64,000 nucleotides of DNA from Candidatus Planktophila lacus. Its GTDB lineage: Bacteria > Pseudomonadota > Gammaproteobacteria > Steroidobacterales > Steroidobacteraceae. Made by a program: the position numbers and the translations under genes. The notes under the pieces are model-generated. The model made no database searches. It saw nothing but the letters and a program-made list of their open reading frames with translations, and was not told the origin of the DNA. The stretch lies in contig CALQLF020000002.1 in assembly GCA_943331345.2 (NCBI GenBank), positions 1-64,000 of the forward strand, given 5' to 3'. Every line of letters begins with the position of its first letter. Position 1 is the first letter of the stretch. This document shows positions 32,840 through 40,101 of this stretch, one piece after another.

Positions 32840-33747
32840 TGAGCGCGGCGACTAGGGTGGAGGAGGGAGTTCGTGTGGAGCGCCGCCCTGGCGGTCTGCA
32901 TGCGGCTTGCTTCTCTGCCATGGCCAGCCCCTGCGAGGTGCTGGTGGACACCACCAGCGCCGAATTGGCCTTAGAGGTAGGTTCGCGCGCAGCGCGCGAG
33001 GCTTGGCGCATAGAACAGCGCTATAGCCGCTACCAGCCCGAAAGCGTCCTCAGCGCGCTCAATGCGAGCAACGGCAAGCCCGTGGAGATGGATGCCGAGA
33101 CCACGGCCTTGCTCGAATATGCCCGCCGGTGCCATGTGGAGAGTGATGGTTGGTTTGACGTCACCAGCGGTGTGTTGCGCCGGGCATGGCGTTTTGACGG
33201 TTCGCATAACATTCCGGCTGCTGAACGTGTTTCCAAGTTACTTAGCCTTGTCGGCTTCCAGAAGTTAATTTTGGATCCGCCGTTCCTCTCCGTGCCAACC
33301 GGCATGGAATTGGACCTTGGTGGCATCGGCAAGGAGTACGCCGTAGACCGCGCCTTGATGCTGGCAACGATCGGTACCACTGCGCCCGTTTTGGTGAACT
33401 TTGGTGGCGATCTAGCTTGCCACGGCGTTCCGCAATCGGGGCCCTGGCAAATTGGTGTCGAAAGGCCCGGTGCGCATGCCAGTGCTGCCATGGTGCTGGA
33501 GCTAGCCAGCAGCGGCGGTTTGGCGACCAGTGGCGATACCCATCGGTATCTGCTGCAGGAAGGCCGCAGGCTCGGCCATATCCTCAATCCGCGCACTGGG
33601 TGGCCCGTGGAAGGCGGTCCAGCGTCCGTGACCGTCGCCGCAGGAAGTTGTCTGGAAGCCGGCACCTTAGCGACCTTCGCGTTGCTGAAGGGTGCTGGAG
33701 CGGAAGCGTTCCTTAGGGAACAGGGTGTGCGGTATTGGTTGCTCTAA
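32839..33747 (+). CDS. apbE: FAD:protein FMN transferase ApbE
   Basis: A 302-residue flavin transferase that covalently attaches FMN through a phosphoester to Thr/Ser of extracytoplasmic proteins. ASPCEVLVDT, RIEQRYSRYQPESVLSALNA, MELDLGGIGKEYAVDRAL, VNFGGDLACHG and TSGDTHRYL with HILNPRTGWPVEG are all family landmarks, including the Mg-binding region late in the protein. No obvious lipobox or long signal peptide is present, unlike exported ApbE proteins; the N-terminus may be under-called. The ATG at 32839 overlaps the DUF3570 stop. Classic NqrC/RnfG-type substrates are not encoded in the window. Confidence 0.92.
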   Translation: MSAATRVEEGVRVERRPGGLHAACFSAMASPCEVLVDTTSAELALEVGSRAAREAWRIEQRYSRYQPESVLSALNASNGKPVEMDAETTALLEYARRCHVESDGWFDVTSGVLRRAWRFDGSHNIPAAERVSKLLSLVGFQKLILDPPFLSVPTGMELDLGGIGKEYAVDRALMLATIGTTAPVLVNFGGDLACHGVPQSGPWQIGVERPGAHASAAMVLELASSGGLATSGDTHRYLLQEGRRLGHILNPRTGWPVEGGPASVTVAAGSCLEAGTLATFALLKGAGAEAFLREQGVRYWLL

Positions 33748-33814
33748 GCGGGAATAGCCGAGACAAGTAAGAACTCAGGGATTTTGGACGTCTCATTACG
33801 GAACCTACACTACG

Positions 33815-33830
33815 CATAATGTATATTATG
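33815..33830 (+). promoter_or_regulatory. inverted repeat, candidate operator/promoter of the microprotein genes
   Basis: Six-base inverted arms CATAAT and ATTATG separated by four bases, in a very AT-rich stretch within the 168-base gap after apbE. TATATT inside it could serve as a -10. It lies about 85 bases before the first microprotein gene, so these genes probably have their own promoter. Assigned by pattern only. Confidence 0.4.
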
Positions 33831-33915
33831 TTAAATTAAATATCATTGCCCAAAAGTACGGCAACAACCGGCACCAAGATGCTAGATTTCTGGCACCACC
33901 ATGCTGAGAAAACCG

Positions 33916-34122
33916 ATGAAAAAATTGCTTATCCGTTCGCTACCCGTCGTTGGCACGACGTCCCTTCTCTTCTCCAGCGCTGCCGTTGCCGGAAGAATGA
34001 ATGCCGCCGGCACACTGCTCAGCGAAGGTGGCTTTGGGAAGAACGAAACCATCGGGCTACTGGTGTTGGCCGTAGTTGCGGTTGCGGTGATCGTTTACCT
34101 CAGACAGCGGCAGCCGAAATAA
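33916..34122 (+). CDS. membrane microprotein 1 of 3 (AGTLLSE family)
   Basis: A 68-residue protein I cannot assign to a known family. Signal peptide 1-25 (KKLLIRSLP ... SSAAVA), a short predicted periplasmic segment 26-45 containing AGTLLSEGG (31-39), one membrane helix 46-62, and a basic tail RQRQPK. The ATG at 33916 (with GAGAA upstream) gives the same length as paralogue 2; an in-frame ATG at 33901 is possible. It shares a 29-base identical DNA block with the next gene. The conserved Thr33 resembles the acceptor Thr context of ApbE substrates (inference). Confidence 0.75.
   Translation: MKKLLIRSLPVVGTTSLLFSSAAVAGRMNAAGTLLSEGGFGKNETIGLLVLAVVAVAVIVYLRQRQPK
34009..34037 (+). repeat. 29-base exact direct repeat, copy 1 (copy 2 at 34276-34304)
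   Basis: The DNA encoding GTLLSEGGFG in microprotein 1 is identical over 29 bases to that in microprotein 2, 267 bases downstream, even at third codon positions. This points to a recent duplication or gene conversion. The third gene is not identical at the DNA level. Confidence 0.85.
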
Positions 34123-34182
34123 CCTGCGGAACACCGTAAAGCCAGATTTGCTTCATTTTTGCCCAAAGGAGAGATATTCCCC

Positions 34183-34389
34183 ATGAACAAGCCACTTTCC
34201 CGATTCCTACCTACGCTTGCAGTGGTGACCGTTATCTTCCCCGGCGCCGCCCTTGCAGGGCATAGCATTGCTGCTGGCACACTGCTCAGCGAAGGTGGCT
34301 TTGGAAAGAGCGAAGCCATCGGGCTGCTCGTGGGGGCCTTTGTGGCGGTCGTTGTTGTCATCTATCTCAAGCGGCGGAAGTCCAAATAA
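34183..34389 (+). CDS. membrane microprotein 2 of 3 (AGTLLSE family)
   Basis: A 68-residue paralogue with the same layout: signal peptide ending AALA (22-25), AGTLLSEGGFGK (31-42), membrane helix about 46-62, and tail KRRKSK. A strong AAAGGAGAG site precedes the ATG at 34183. It is near identical to paralogue 1 across residues 30-48 but different in the signal peptide, so constraint is on the exposed motif. The gap to paralogue 1 is 60 bases. Confidence 0.78.
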   Translation: MNKPLSRFLPTLAVVTVIFPGAALAGHSIAAGTLLSEGGFGKSEAIGLLVGAFVAVVVVIYLKRRKSK

Positions 34390-34449
34390 TCCCCCCAAGC
34401 ACTGCACAGCGTGCAACTGCTTCATCTCTCGACGCGCTCTAGGTACCCC

Positions 34450-34653
34450 ATGAACCAGTTCTCATCCTTGCTTTCTGCCCTCGCTGGCGCGTCGCTGCTC
34501 TATTCAGGTGCTGCCCTTGCCGGCATGCCCCACACCGCTGGCACTTTGCTTAGCGAAGAGGTGCACAGCAGCAACGAGATTGCCATCGTGGTTGGACTGG
34601 CTGTCTTTGTAGTTGGCTTCATCGTTTACTTAAGACGGCGCAAGTCGAAGTAA
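34450..34653 (+). CDS. membrane microprotein 3 of 3 (AGTLLSE family)
   Basis: A 67-residue, more diverged paralogue. The signal peptide ends AALA (21-24), AGTLLSE is kept at 30-36, but GGFGK is replaced by EVHSSNE; the membrane helix (about 40-60) and the tail RRRKSK are kept. Thr32 aligns with Thr33 of the other two. The ATG at 34450 is chosen to match its paralogues. It is followed after 16 bases by the fatty-acid hydroxylase gene, suggesting one transcript. Confidence 0.75.
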   Translation: MNQFSSLLSALAGASLLYSGAALAGMPHTAGTLLSEEVHSSNEIAIVVGLAVFVVGFIVYLRRRKSK

Positions 34654-34669
34654 GTTCGAAGCAGTACCC

Positions 34670-35509
34670 GTGGCGGGCTGGCTAAGCAACCACGCCGAGT
34701 TCCTGACGGCAGTGCTCGTCGTGATGGCGTTCTTCACCATTGCGGCGTGGGAAACCTTCGCGCCAAACCATCCGACTCGTCTGGGGCAATCCCGGCGGTG
34801 GGTTCGCTCCGGGTCTCTTTACGCTATTGGGCTAATCGCTAGCAGCCTTTGTTTCCCTATCGCCGCCTCCACTGTAGTGGACTGGGCGCAGCTACATCGC
34901 GTAGGGCTCTTCAACAACCTGCAACTGCCGACCGCTCTAGCGGTTGTATTGGGTGTGTTGCTAATGGACTTCGGTGATTACCTCACACACCGCGTGATGC
35001 ACGCAGTGCCGGTGTTATGGCGGTTTCACCAGGTTCACCATTCAGACCTCGACTTCGACTGTGCCACCGATCTTCTACACCACCCCGTAGAAATCCTCGT
35101 CACCGGCGTGCTGTATTTTGCGCAGTTGCTTCTCTGGGGGCTGCCGTACGAATCCGTATTGGTATTCGCCCTGCTAGGAATCCTTGCCGGACCTTGGCAA
35201 CACGGCAATTTGAAGTTACCCGCGGCACTTCAACGAGTTTTGCAGAAGGTACTGGTCACGCCAGAGATGCACCGGGTCCACCATTCGTCCGTTGCTAACG
35301 ATGGCAACCGGAACTTCTCTATCATTTTCCCGTGGTGGGATAGATGGTTCGGAACCTATGCGAGAGCACCTGTTGATGGTTGGTCCACGCTGCGTTTTGG
35401 CTTGGTCGACCGCCAAAACGCTGGCGATGTGACGTTTTTCAGACTTCTGTGCGAACCGTTGGGCGTGATGCCGCCGCTGCGTTTCGCCCGGCAGTTCTTC
35501 CGAAAATAA
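34670..35509 (+). CDS. fatty-acid hydroxylase / sterol-desaturase superfamily protein
   Basis: A 279-residue integral membrane di-iron enzyme. The histidine clusters are HRVMH (about 111-115), HQVHH (about 123-127) and HRVHH (about 202-206), plus HHPVE, as required for the di-iron site of this family. About four hydrophobic stretches surround them. The substrate is unknown (lipid, sterol or carotenoid are all possible). The start is GTG 34670, 16 bases after microprotein 3. The last 71 bases overlap the convergent FAD oxidoreductase gene. Confidence 0.88.
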   Translation: MAGWLSNHAEFLTAVLVVMAFFTIAAWETFAPNHPTRLGQSRRWVRSGSLYAIGLIASSLCFPIAASTVVDWAQLHRVGLFNNLQLPTALAVVLGVLLMDFGDYLTHRVMHAVPVLWRFHQVHHSDLDFDCATDLLHHPVEILVTGVLYFAQLLLWGLPYESVLVFALLGILAGPWQHGNLKLPAALQRVLQKVLVTPEMHRVHHSSVANDGNRNFSIIFPWWDRWFGTYARAPVDGWSTLRFGLVDRQNAGDVTFFRLLCEPLGVMPPLRFARQFFRK

Positions 35510-36833
35510 TGGCATTGGCAATGGACGCGCCGCCTGCGGCATAGCACTGTCCAAACATGCCGCCGGTGGATTCGCCAGCCGCGAACAAGCCGGGGATAGG
35601 CAAATCGGCAGGCCCGAGTACCCGCGCCTCGCGGTCTATGCGAAGGCCTGCTCCCGTCCAGCAAATGACCGCTGGCTTGATAGGCACCGAGTAAAAAGGT
35701 GGTTGGCGGATAGGCTGCAACCACTCAACGCCCTTGAAGAAGCGTGTGTCCTTGCCGACATCGCAATCGGTGTTGTAGTGCGCCACCGTGGTCTCGAGCG
35801 TTGCCGCGTGAACGCTAAGTGCTTCGGCAAGTTCATGCAAAGAATTTCGCACCGTCAGTTTCCCGCTCCGTGCAAATTCGGCCAACCGGTCCGCCGACCA
35901 GTTGGGTGCCGCCGGCTTGTGGGAACTCGAGCGACTAACTTCGTCGAAGATAGCGAAGCATTCGCCAGTAGGCTGCTCCTTTAGTACCTCCGCAAGCACC
36001 GAATACTCGGTACGCTCGTTGACGAAACGTCTGCCGTGGCGGTTCACAAAAACCAGCCAACCAGGCAGGTACGGCTCCAACTCTCGGTTGAACCCAGAGG
36101 TGAGCAGCAGTAATCCACGGTTGTGCCCAGCCAACTCAGCACCCACCTGAAGCCCTAGATCAATACCGTCACCCCGGGAGTGCTTGCTGCCGATGTACCA
36201 CGCAATGTCCGGGTGACGAGTCGCATCCGGGTAGTACTGCGCCAGCTTTTCGGTATCGTTACCGAAGCCACCAGTAGCCACCACTACCGCACCAGCACGA
36301 ACAACACCCTCGTCGGTAACGACGCCAGTGACCCTATCCGACTCTTGTAGCAACGTGAGAATACGAGTGTTCAGCGCCACATCGACGGTCTTGCCAACCA
36401 GCGAAGCCTCTAGCGCTGCGGCGATAGCTGCGCCATGGCCCGCCGCTCGGTGTCCGCGGGCGACTCCATCTACGCCTGCGACATAGAGATCCTCGACCCG
36501 GAACTCGACGCCAAGAGACATCAACCAATCGAGTGTAGGCGCACTGTCCTCGCAAAGCCGGTGAACCAATGACGGCTCCAGCTTGTGCTGATTGACGTTC
36601 ATGTAATAACTGAACTGCTCCGCAGGGCTATCGTTAATGCCAGCAGAAAGCTGAACACTGGTACCAGCCGCATAGAACACGCCACCCGACAAAGCAGTGC
36701 TCCCGCCGAGTTTCCGATCAGCGTCTACGAGCAACACCCGCGCGCCCGCCTCCGCCGCCGTATTCGCTGCCGCCATTCCGGCGCCACCACCGCCAAGCAC
36801 GATGACGTCGTAGTCGACTTGATTGGCGTGCAT
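35439..36833 (-). CDS. FAD-dependent oxidoreductase (fumarate reductase / ketosteroid dehydrogenase fold)
   Basis: A 464-residue FAD_binding_2 flavoprotein. YDVIVLGGGGAGMAAANTAA with LLVDADRKLGGSTALSGG is the dinucleotide site, and GLFAAGESTGGMFGQCYAAG the C-terminal FAD motif. The middle contains VNRHGRRFVNE, seen in fumarate-reductase-like and steroid-dehydrogenase-like enzymes. No FMN-binding domain, heme motif or signal peptide is present. The ATG at 36833 follows GAGGA; an upstream extension is open but not FAD-like. Lying beside a sterol-desaturase-type gene, it may act on a lipid or steroid. It is 40 bases downstream of the M28 peptidase. Confidence 0.88.
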   Translation of the reverse strand: MHANQVDYDVIVLGGGGAGMAAANTAAEAGARVLLVDADRKLGGSTALSGGVFYAAGTSVQLSAGINDSPAEQFSYYMNVNQHKLEPSLVHRLCEDSAPTLDWLMSLGVEFRVEDLYVAGVDGVARGHRAAGHGAAIAAALEASLVGKTVDVALNTRILTLLQESDRVTGVVTDEGVVRAGAVVVATGGFGNDTEKLAQYYPDATRHPDIAWYIGSKHSRGDGIDLGLQVGAELAGHNRGLLLLTSGFNRELEPYLPGWLVFVNRHGRRFVNERTEYSVLAEVLKEQPTGECFAIFDEVSRSSSHKPAAPNWSADRLAEFARSGKLTVRNSLHELAEALSVHAATLETTVAHYNTDCDVGKDTRFFKGVEWLQPIRQPPFYSVPIKPAVICWTGAGLRIDREARVLGPADLPIPGLFAAGESTGGMFGQCYAAGGASIANAIIFGRTAGRNAAAASRPTVRTEV

Positions 36834-36873
36834 CAGTGGTTCCTCAAGCGCCGACAATGACTCTTTGCAGCTA

Positions 36874-38076
36874 TCACTGGACGATGCCAGCCCCAGCCAA
36901 TCGCCCAATGGCCCCGAGGGTGGTCTGGGCGGCATTCAGCCCGAGCCGGAAGTCGTCGTCCGTGAACGTGCTGAACAGGTCCGTGGGTTGGTGCCAGTGC
37001 GGGTCCCAACCGGCACCAATCTCCTTGCCGCGTTCGTTCTCGCGCAAGCTGATGGCAGGCACCACGTCCATGAACGGCACGCTGTCCGTGTTGGTCATGT
37101 GCGGGCCGATGGTCGCTGGGTAATCCGTTGCATACGTTTCATTGGCTGAATGAAATGCGACCGCGAGGGCTTGCGAGGCGCCCGCGAACTGGGACTGCGA
37201 CTGGAACTCAATGTTCACGTCCGCTTCTGGCCGTTGCTGCTTGGCCACAGTGCCGTCAGCCTGCGGCATGCCATGGTCGAACATCATCATGTCGTGCTGA
37301 ACCATCCCGAGCCACTTAGGTTCCGGATACTTGCCGGAGCCCGGCGGATCTTCTTTACCTTGCAAGGGGCCACGCTGTTCGACATAGGCTCTTGCACCGT
37401 TCAGCCCGGTTTCCTCATTGTTCCAGAGAACAAAACGAATGGAGCGCTCCGTACGCACCTCGGGCGCCGAGAAGATTCTGGCAAGCTCCATGACTATAGC
37501 CGTGCCCGAACCATCGTCGTTAGCAGCCTCGCCCCAGCCGTGGCCGTCAAAATGCGCGCCGACGATATACATTTCCTCAGGATGTACTGTTCCGATTTTG
37601 GTGCAGTAAACCTCCTGTCGCTCGCCCGGAGAGGAGGGCTGTGAATTCAGTGCGCGGAGTTTTTCGTCCGGCTGGAGAAGCGGATCTTTATTAACCCCCG
37701 TCACCACTTTTTTACCACGATAGCGACCGCCGCCAACGGCTGCATTGGGCCCTTTGGCAATTGGCGGGCCGCTCGGCAGTTGGGTCTCCGGCGGAAACAG
37801 GTAGGTGAGACGTTCCACGTTGCTGCAACCGTAACTGCGCAGTTGTGCCTCGATCCAATCGAGCGCAGCACGGTTGCGGTCGGTACCCTCGCGCCGGTCG
37901 CCAAAGGTAGTCAGGCTGTGCACGGTCTCTTTGTATCGAGCGAGGTCAAGACGCGCGACCAGTACCTGCACTGGGTCGGGCACAGATGGCGACACTGGGG
38001 CTGGAATACCCTGACCAAAGGCTGGTAGCACCCCGAGACCAAGCGAGGTCAGGACGGAACACAATCGACTGTTCAC
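36874..38076 (-). CDS. secreted M28-family zinc aminopeptidase
   Basis: A 400-residue exported metallopeptidase. It has a signal peptide (LCSVLTSLGLGVLPAFGQG), then the M28 di-zinc motifs in order: GAHFDGHGWGEAANDDGSG (His, bridging Asp), WNNEETGLNG (general-base and ligand Glu), VQHDMMMFD (Asp) and HWHQPTD (His). The start is GTG 38076; the neighbouring ATG is out of frame and stops at once. Cleavage of N-terminal residues from peptides is expected, but specificity is not visible. It is 40 bases ahead of the FAD oxidoreductase. Confidence 0.9.
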   Translation of the reverse strand: MNSRLCSVLTSLGLGVLPAFGQGIPAPVSPSVPDPVQVLVARLDLARYKETVHSLTTFGDRREGTDRNRAALDWIEAQLRSYGCSNVERLTYLFPPETQLPSGPPIAKGPNAAVGGGRYRGKKVVTGVNKDPLLQPDEKLRALNSQPSSPGERQEVYCTKIGTVHPEEMYIVGAHFDGHGWGEAANDDGSGTAIVMELARIFSAPEVRTERSIRFVLWNNEETGLNGARAYVEQRGPLQGKEDPPGSGKYPEPKWLGMVQHDMMMFDHGMPQADGTVAKQQRPEADVNIEFQSQSQFAGASQALAVAFHSANETYATDYPATIGPHMTNTDSVPFMDVVPAISLRENERGKEIGAGWDPHWHQPTDLFSTFTDDDFRLGLNAAQTTLGAIGRLAGAGIVQ

Positions 38077-38175
38077 ATGGCACCCCGCGCAGAGTTACTT
38101 GGACCAACTTGTTATCTGAATCCGGCGTTAGCGAGTGCAGCGCGACAGTCACCCACTGTCGGCGCCGCAGGCCCA

Positions 38176-39396
38176 TTACTGGTAGCGCAGCGCTTCGATG
38201 GGTTGCAGCGAAGCGGCGCGCCTGGCCGGGTAGAACCCGAAGAACACGCCGATGCCCGCGGCCACACCAAAGCCCAGCATCACCGAGCCTGCGGTCACCA
38301 CAGGCTTCAGTTCCGTAGCATTGGCTACCGCCCGTGCGCCGCCCACACCCACCAACACCCCAATGAGACAGCCGACGAGCGACAGCACAATGGACTCCAG
38401 CAAGAACTGCCACAACACATCACGACGGCGTGCGCCGATGGCCATGCGAATACCGATTTCGCGAGTCCGTTCCGTCACGCTCACGAGCATGATGTTCATG
38501 ATGCCGATGCCGCCAACGATGAGCGAGATGGAGGCGATCGCCCCGAGCAGCAGCTTCATTGCGGCGGTCGTGCTGGCTGCGGCATTCATGATGGAGGTCA
38601 TGTTGCGGACCGAAAAATCGTCTTCTTGTCCCTCGCGAATGCGGTGCCTATCTCGCAGCAGCGTTTCCATCTCTCCCTGCAACCGGTCCATGACTTCCGG
38701 CCCTTCGGCCTTCACTTGGACGAAACGTACGGAGCCGATGACCTGCGTACCAAACACCTGGCGTTGTGCTGTGGTGACGGGAATGATGACCACGTCGTCT
38801 TGGTCACGACCATCAATGGCCTGGCCACGCGGCTCCGTCATGCCGATGACGGTGAATGGACTCTGATTAACGCGAATGGTGCGACCAATGGGGCTATCGC
38901 CACCAAAGAGATTTTCGGCCAACGACGGCCCAATGACCGCCACACGCGTCGCCCCGCGCACATCCGACTCGTCGAAGGCCTGGCCTTCGGCGAACTTGAC
39001 CTCGGCGACCGTGAAATAGCCAGGGGTAGTGCCAGTAACGCTGGTGGACCAATTCGTCGGCCCAACCACCACCTGCGCGGCCCCTGGCGAAGACGGCGAG
39101 ACAGCCACTACGCCGTCCAGATCCTCCAGTGCATCGGCGTCGTCGATGGTCAGCGTCGGCGCGCTACCGGAACCCATGCGTATACCGCCCGCTTGGGGCG
39201 CACCGGACACCACCATGAACAAGTTGCTGCCCATGGAAGCGATGGATGCTCGGACGCTGTCCTCCACCCCCTTGCCGATGGCCAGCATCATGATGACGGC
39301 ACCAACACCAATGACCATCCCAAGCATGGTCAAGGCCGAACGCATGCGATTGGCGGCCATGGCGCGCAGCGCCTCGCCGATGAGCGGACCTATCAT
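38176..39396 (-). CDS. MacB-type ABC permease
   Basis: A 406-residue MacB/FtsX-fold inner-membrane protein with an N-terminal helix (MLGMVIGVGAVIMMLAIGKG), a large periplasmic domain (about 45-280) and three C-terminal helices (ASISLIVGGIGIMNIMLVSV, SIVLSLVGCLIGVLVGVGG, LGFGVAAGIGVFFGFYPARR). TERTREIGIRMAIGARRRDV is the coupling segment. The ATPase is a separate gene, overlapping by four bases. It should transmit ATP-driven motion to MacA and an outer-membrane channel; no TolC gene is in the window. Confidence 0.92.
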   Translation of the reverse strand: MIGPLIGEALRAMAANRMRSALTMLGMVIGVGAVIMMLAIGKGVEDSVRASIASMGSNLFMVVSGAPQAGGIRMGSGSAPTLTIDDADALEDLDGVVAVSPSSPGAAQVVVGPTNWSTSVTGTTPGYFTVAEVKFAEGQAFDESDVRGATRVAVIGPSLAENLFGGDSPIGRTIRVNQSPFTVIGMTEPRGQAIDGRDQDDVVIIPVTTAQRQVFGTQVIGSVRFVQVKAEGPEVMDRLQGEMETLLRDRHRIREGQEDDFSVRNMTSIMNAAASTTAAMKLLLGAIASISLIVGGIGIMNIMLVSVTERTREIGIRMAIGARRRDVLWQFLLESIVLSLVGCLIGVLVGVGGARAVANATELKPVVTAGSVMLGFGVAAGIGVFFGFYPARRAASLQPIEALRYQ

Positions 39397-40100
39397 TCGT
39401 GTCTCCTGAACTCGGGCGGAATGGGCCCGTCGTACTGGATAAGACCATCTTTCAACTGTACGAGGCGCTTGGCCCACGCAGCAATATCCTGCTCGTGGGT
39501 CACCACGATCAGTGTCACGCCCTCCTCGCGGTTCAGTCGCTCGAAGAGCCGCATGATCTCCGCGCTGGTGGTCGAGTCGAGATTGCCGGTCGGCTCGTCC
39601 GCCAGAACCACGGCTGGCTGGCCTATCAGGGCACGGGCAATGGCAACGCGCTGCTGCTGCCCACCCGAGATGCGGTTCGGGAGACTACGCGCGTAGCCGT
39701 CCAACCCCACCTTGGCCAGCATGTCGCGGGCCCGCTGGTTGCGGTCAGAACGCGATACGCCGGCATAAACCAATGGCAGCGCTACGTTGTCCTCAAGGCT
39801 ACTACGCGCCATGAGGTTGAAGCCCTGGAACACAAAGCCCAGCGTACGGTTCCGCAGTCCCGCGAGTGCGGAGTCGTCGAGTTCGCCCACGCTGGAACCG
39901 GCGAGTCGATAAACGCCGTCGGTAGGAACGTCGAGGCAACCGAGAATATTCATCAGCGTCGATTTGCCGGAACCACTGGGCCCCATGATCGCCACGAACT
40001 CGCCAGCCTCAATCTGCAGATTGATGCCTTTCAAGACGTGCAGCGTTTCCGCTTCCGTCGTGTAGTCCTTCAAGACGCCGGTGAGTTCAATGACGGCCAT
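39393..40100 (-). CDS. MacB-type ABC ATPase (LolD-like)
   Basis: A 235-residue ATPase. Walker A GPSGSGKSTLMN, Q-loop VFQGFNLM, signature RISGGQQQRVAIARAL, Walker B VVLADEPTGNLDS and switch VVTHE are all intact. It belongs to the MacB/LolD branch that powers mechanotransmission permeases. The ATG at 40100 lies one base after macA; residues encoded upstream of it are not ABC-like. Confidence 0.94.
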   Translation of the reverse strand: MAVIELTGVLKDYTTEAETLHVLKGINLQIEAGEFVAIMGPSGSGKSTLMNILGCLDVPTDGVYRLAGSSVGELDDSALAGLRNRTLGFVFQGFNLMARSSLEDNVALPLVYAGVSRSDRNQRARDMLAKVGLDGYARSLPNRISGGQQQRVAIARALIGQPAVVLADEPTGNLDSTTSAEIMRLFERLNREEGVTLIVVTHEQDIAAWAKRLVQLKDGLIQYDGPIPPEFRRHE

Positions 40101-40101
40101 C

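Noticed and set aside
38077-39696. Very long open plus-strand frame (539 codons) opposite the macB genes
   Set aside because: Its translation is His/Asp/Arg-rich without any family motif, and the minus strand encodes intact MacB and ATPase motifs with coupled starts. It is an antisense shadow.
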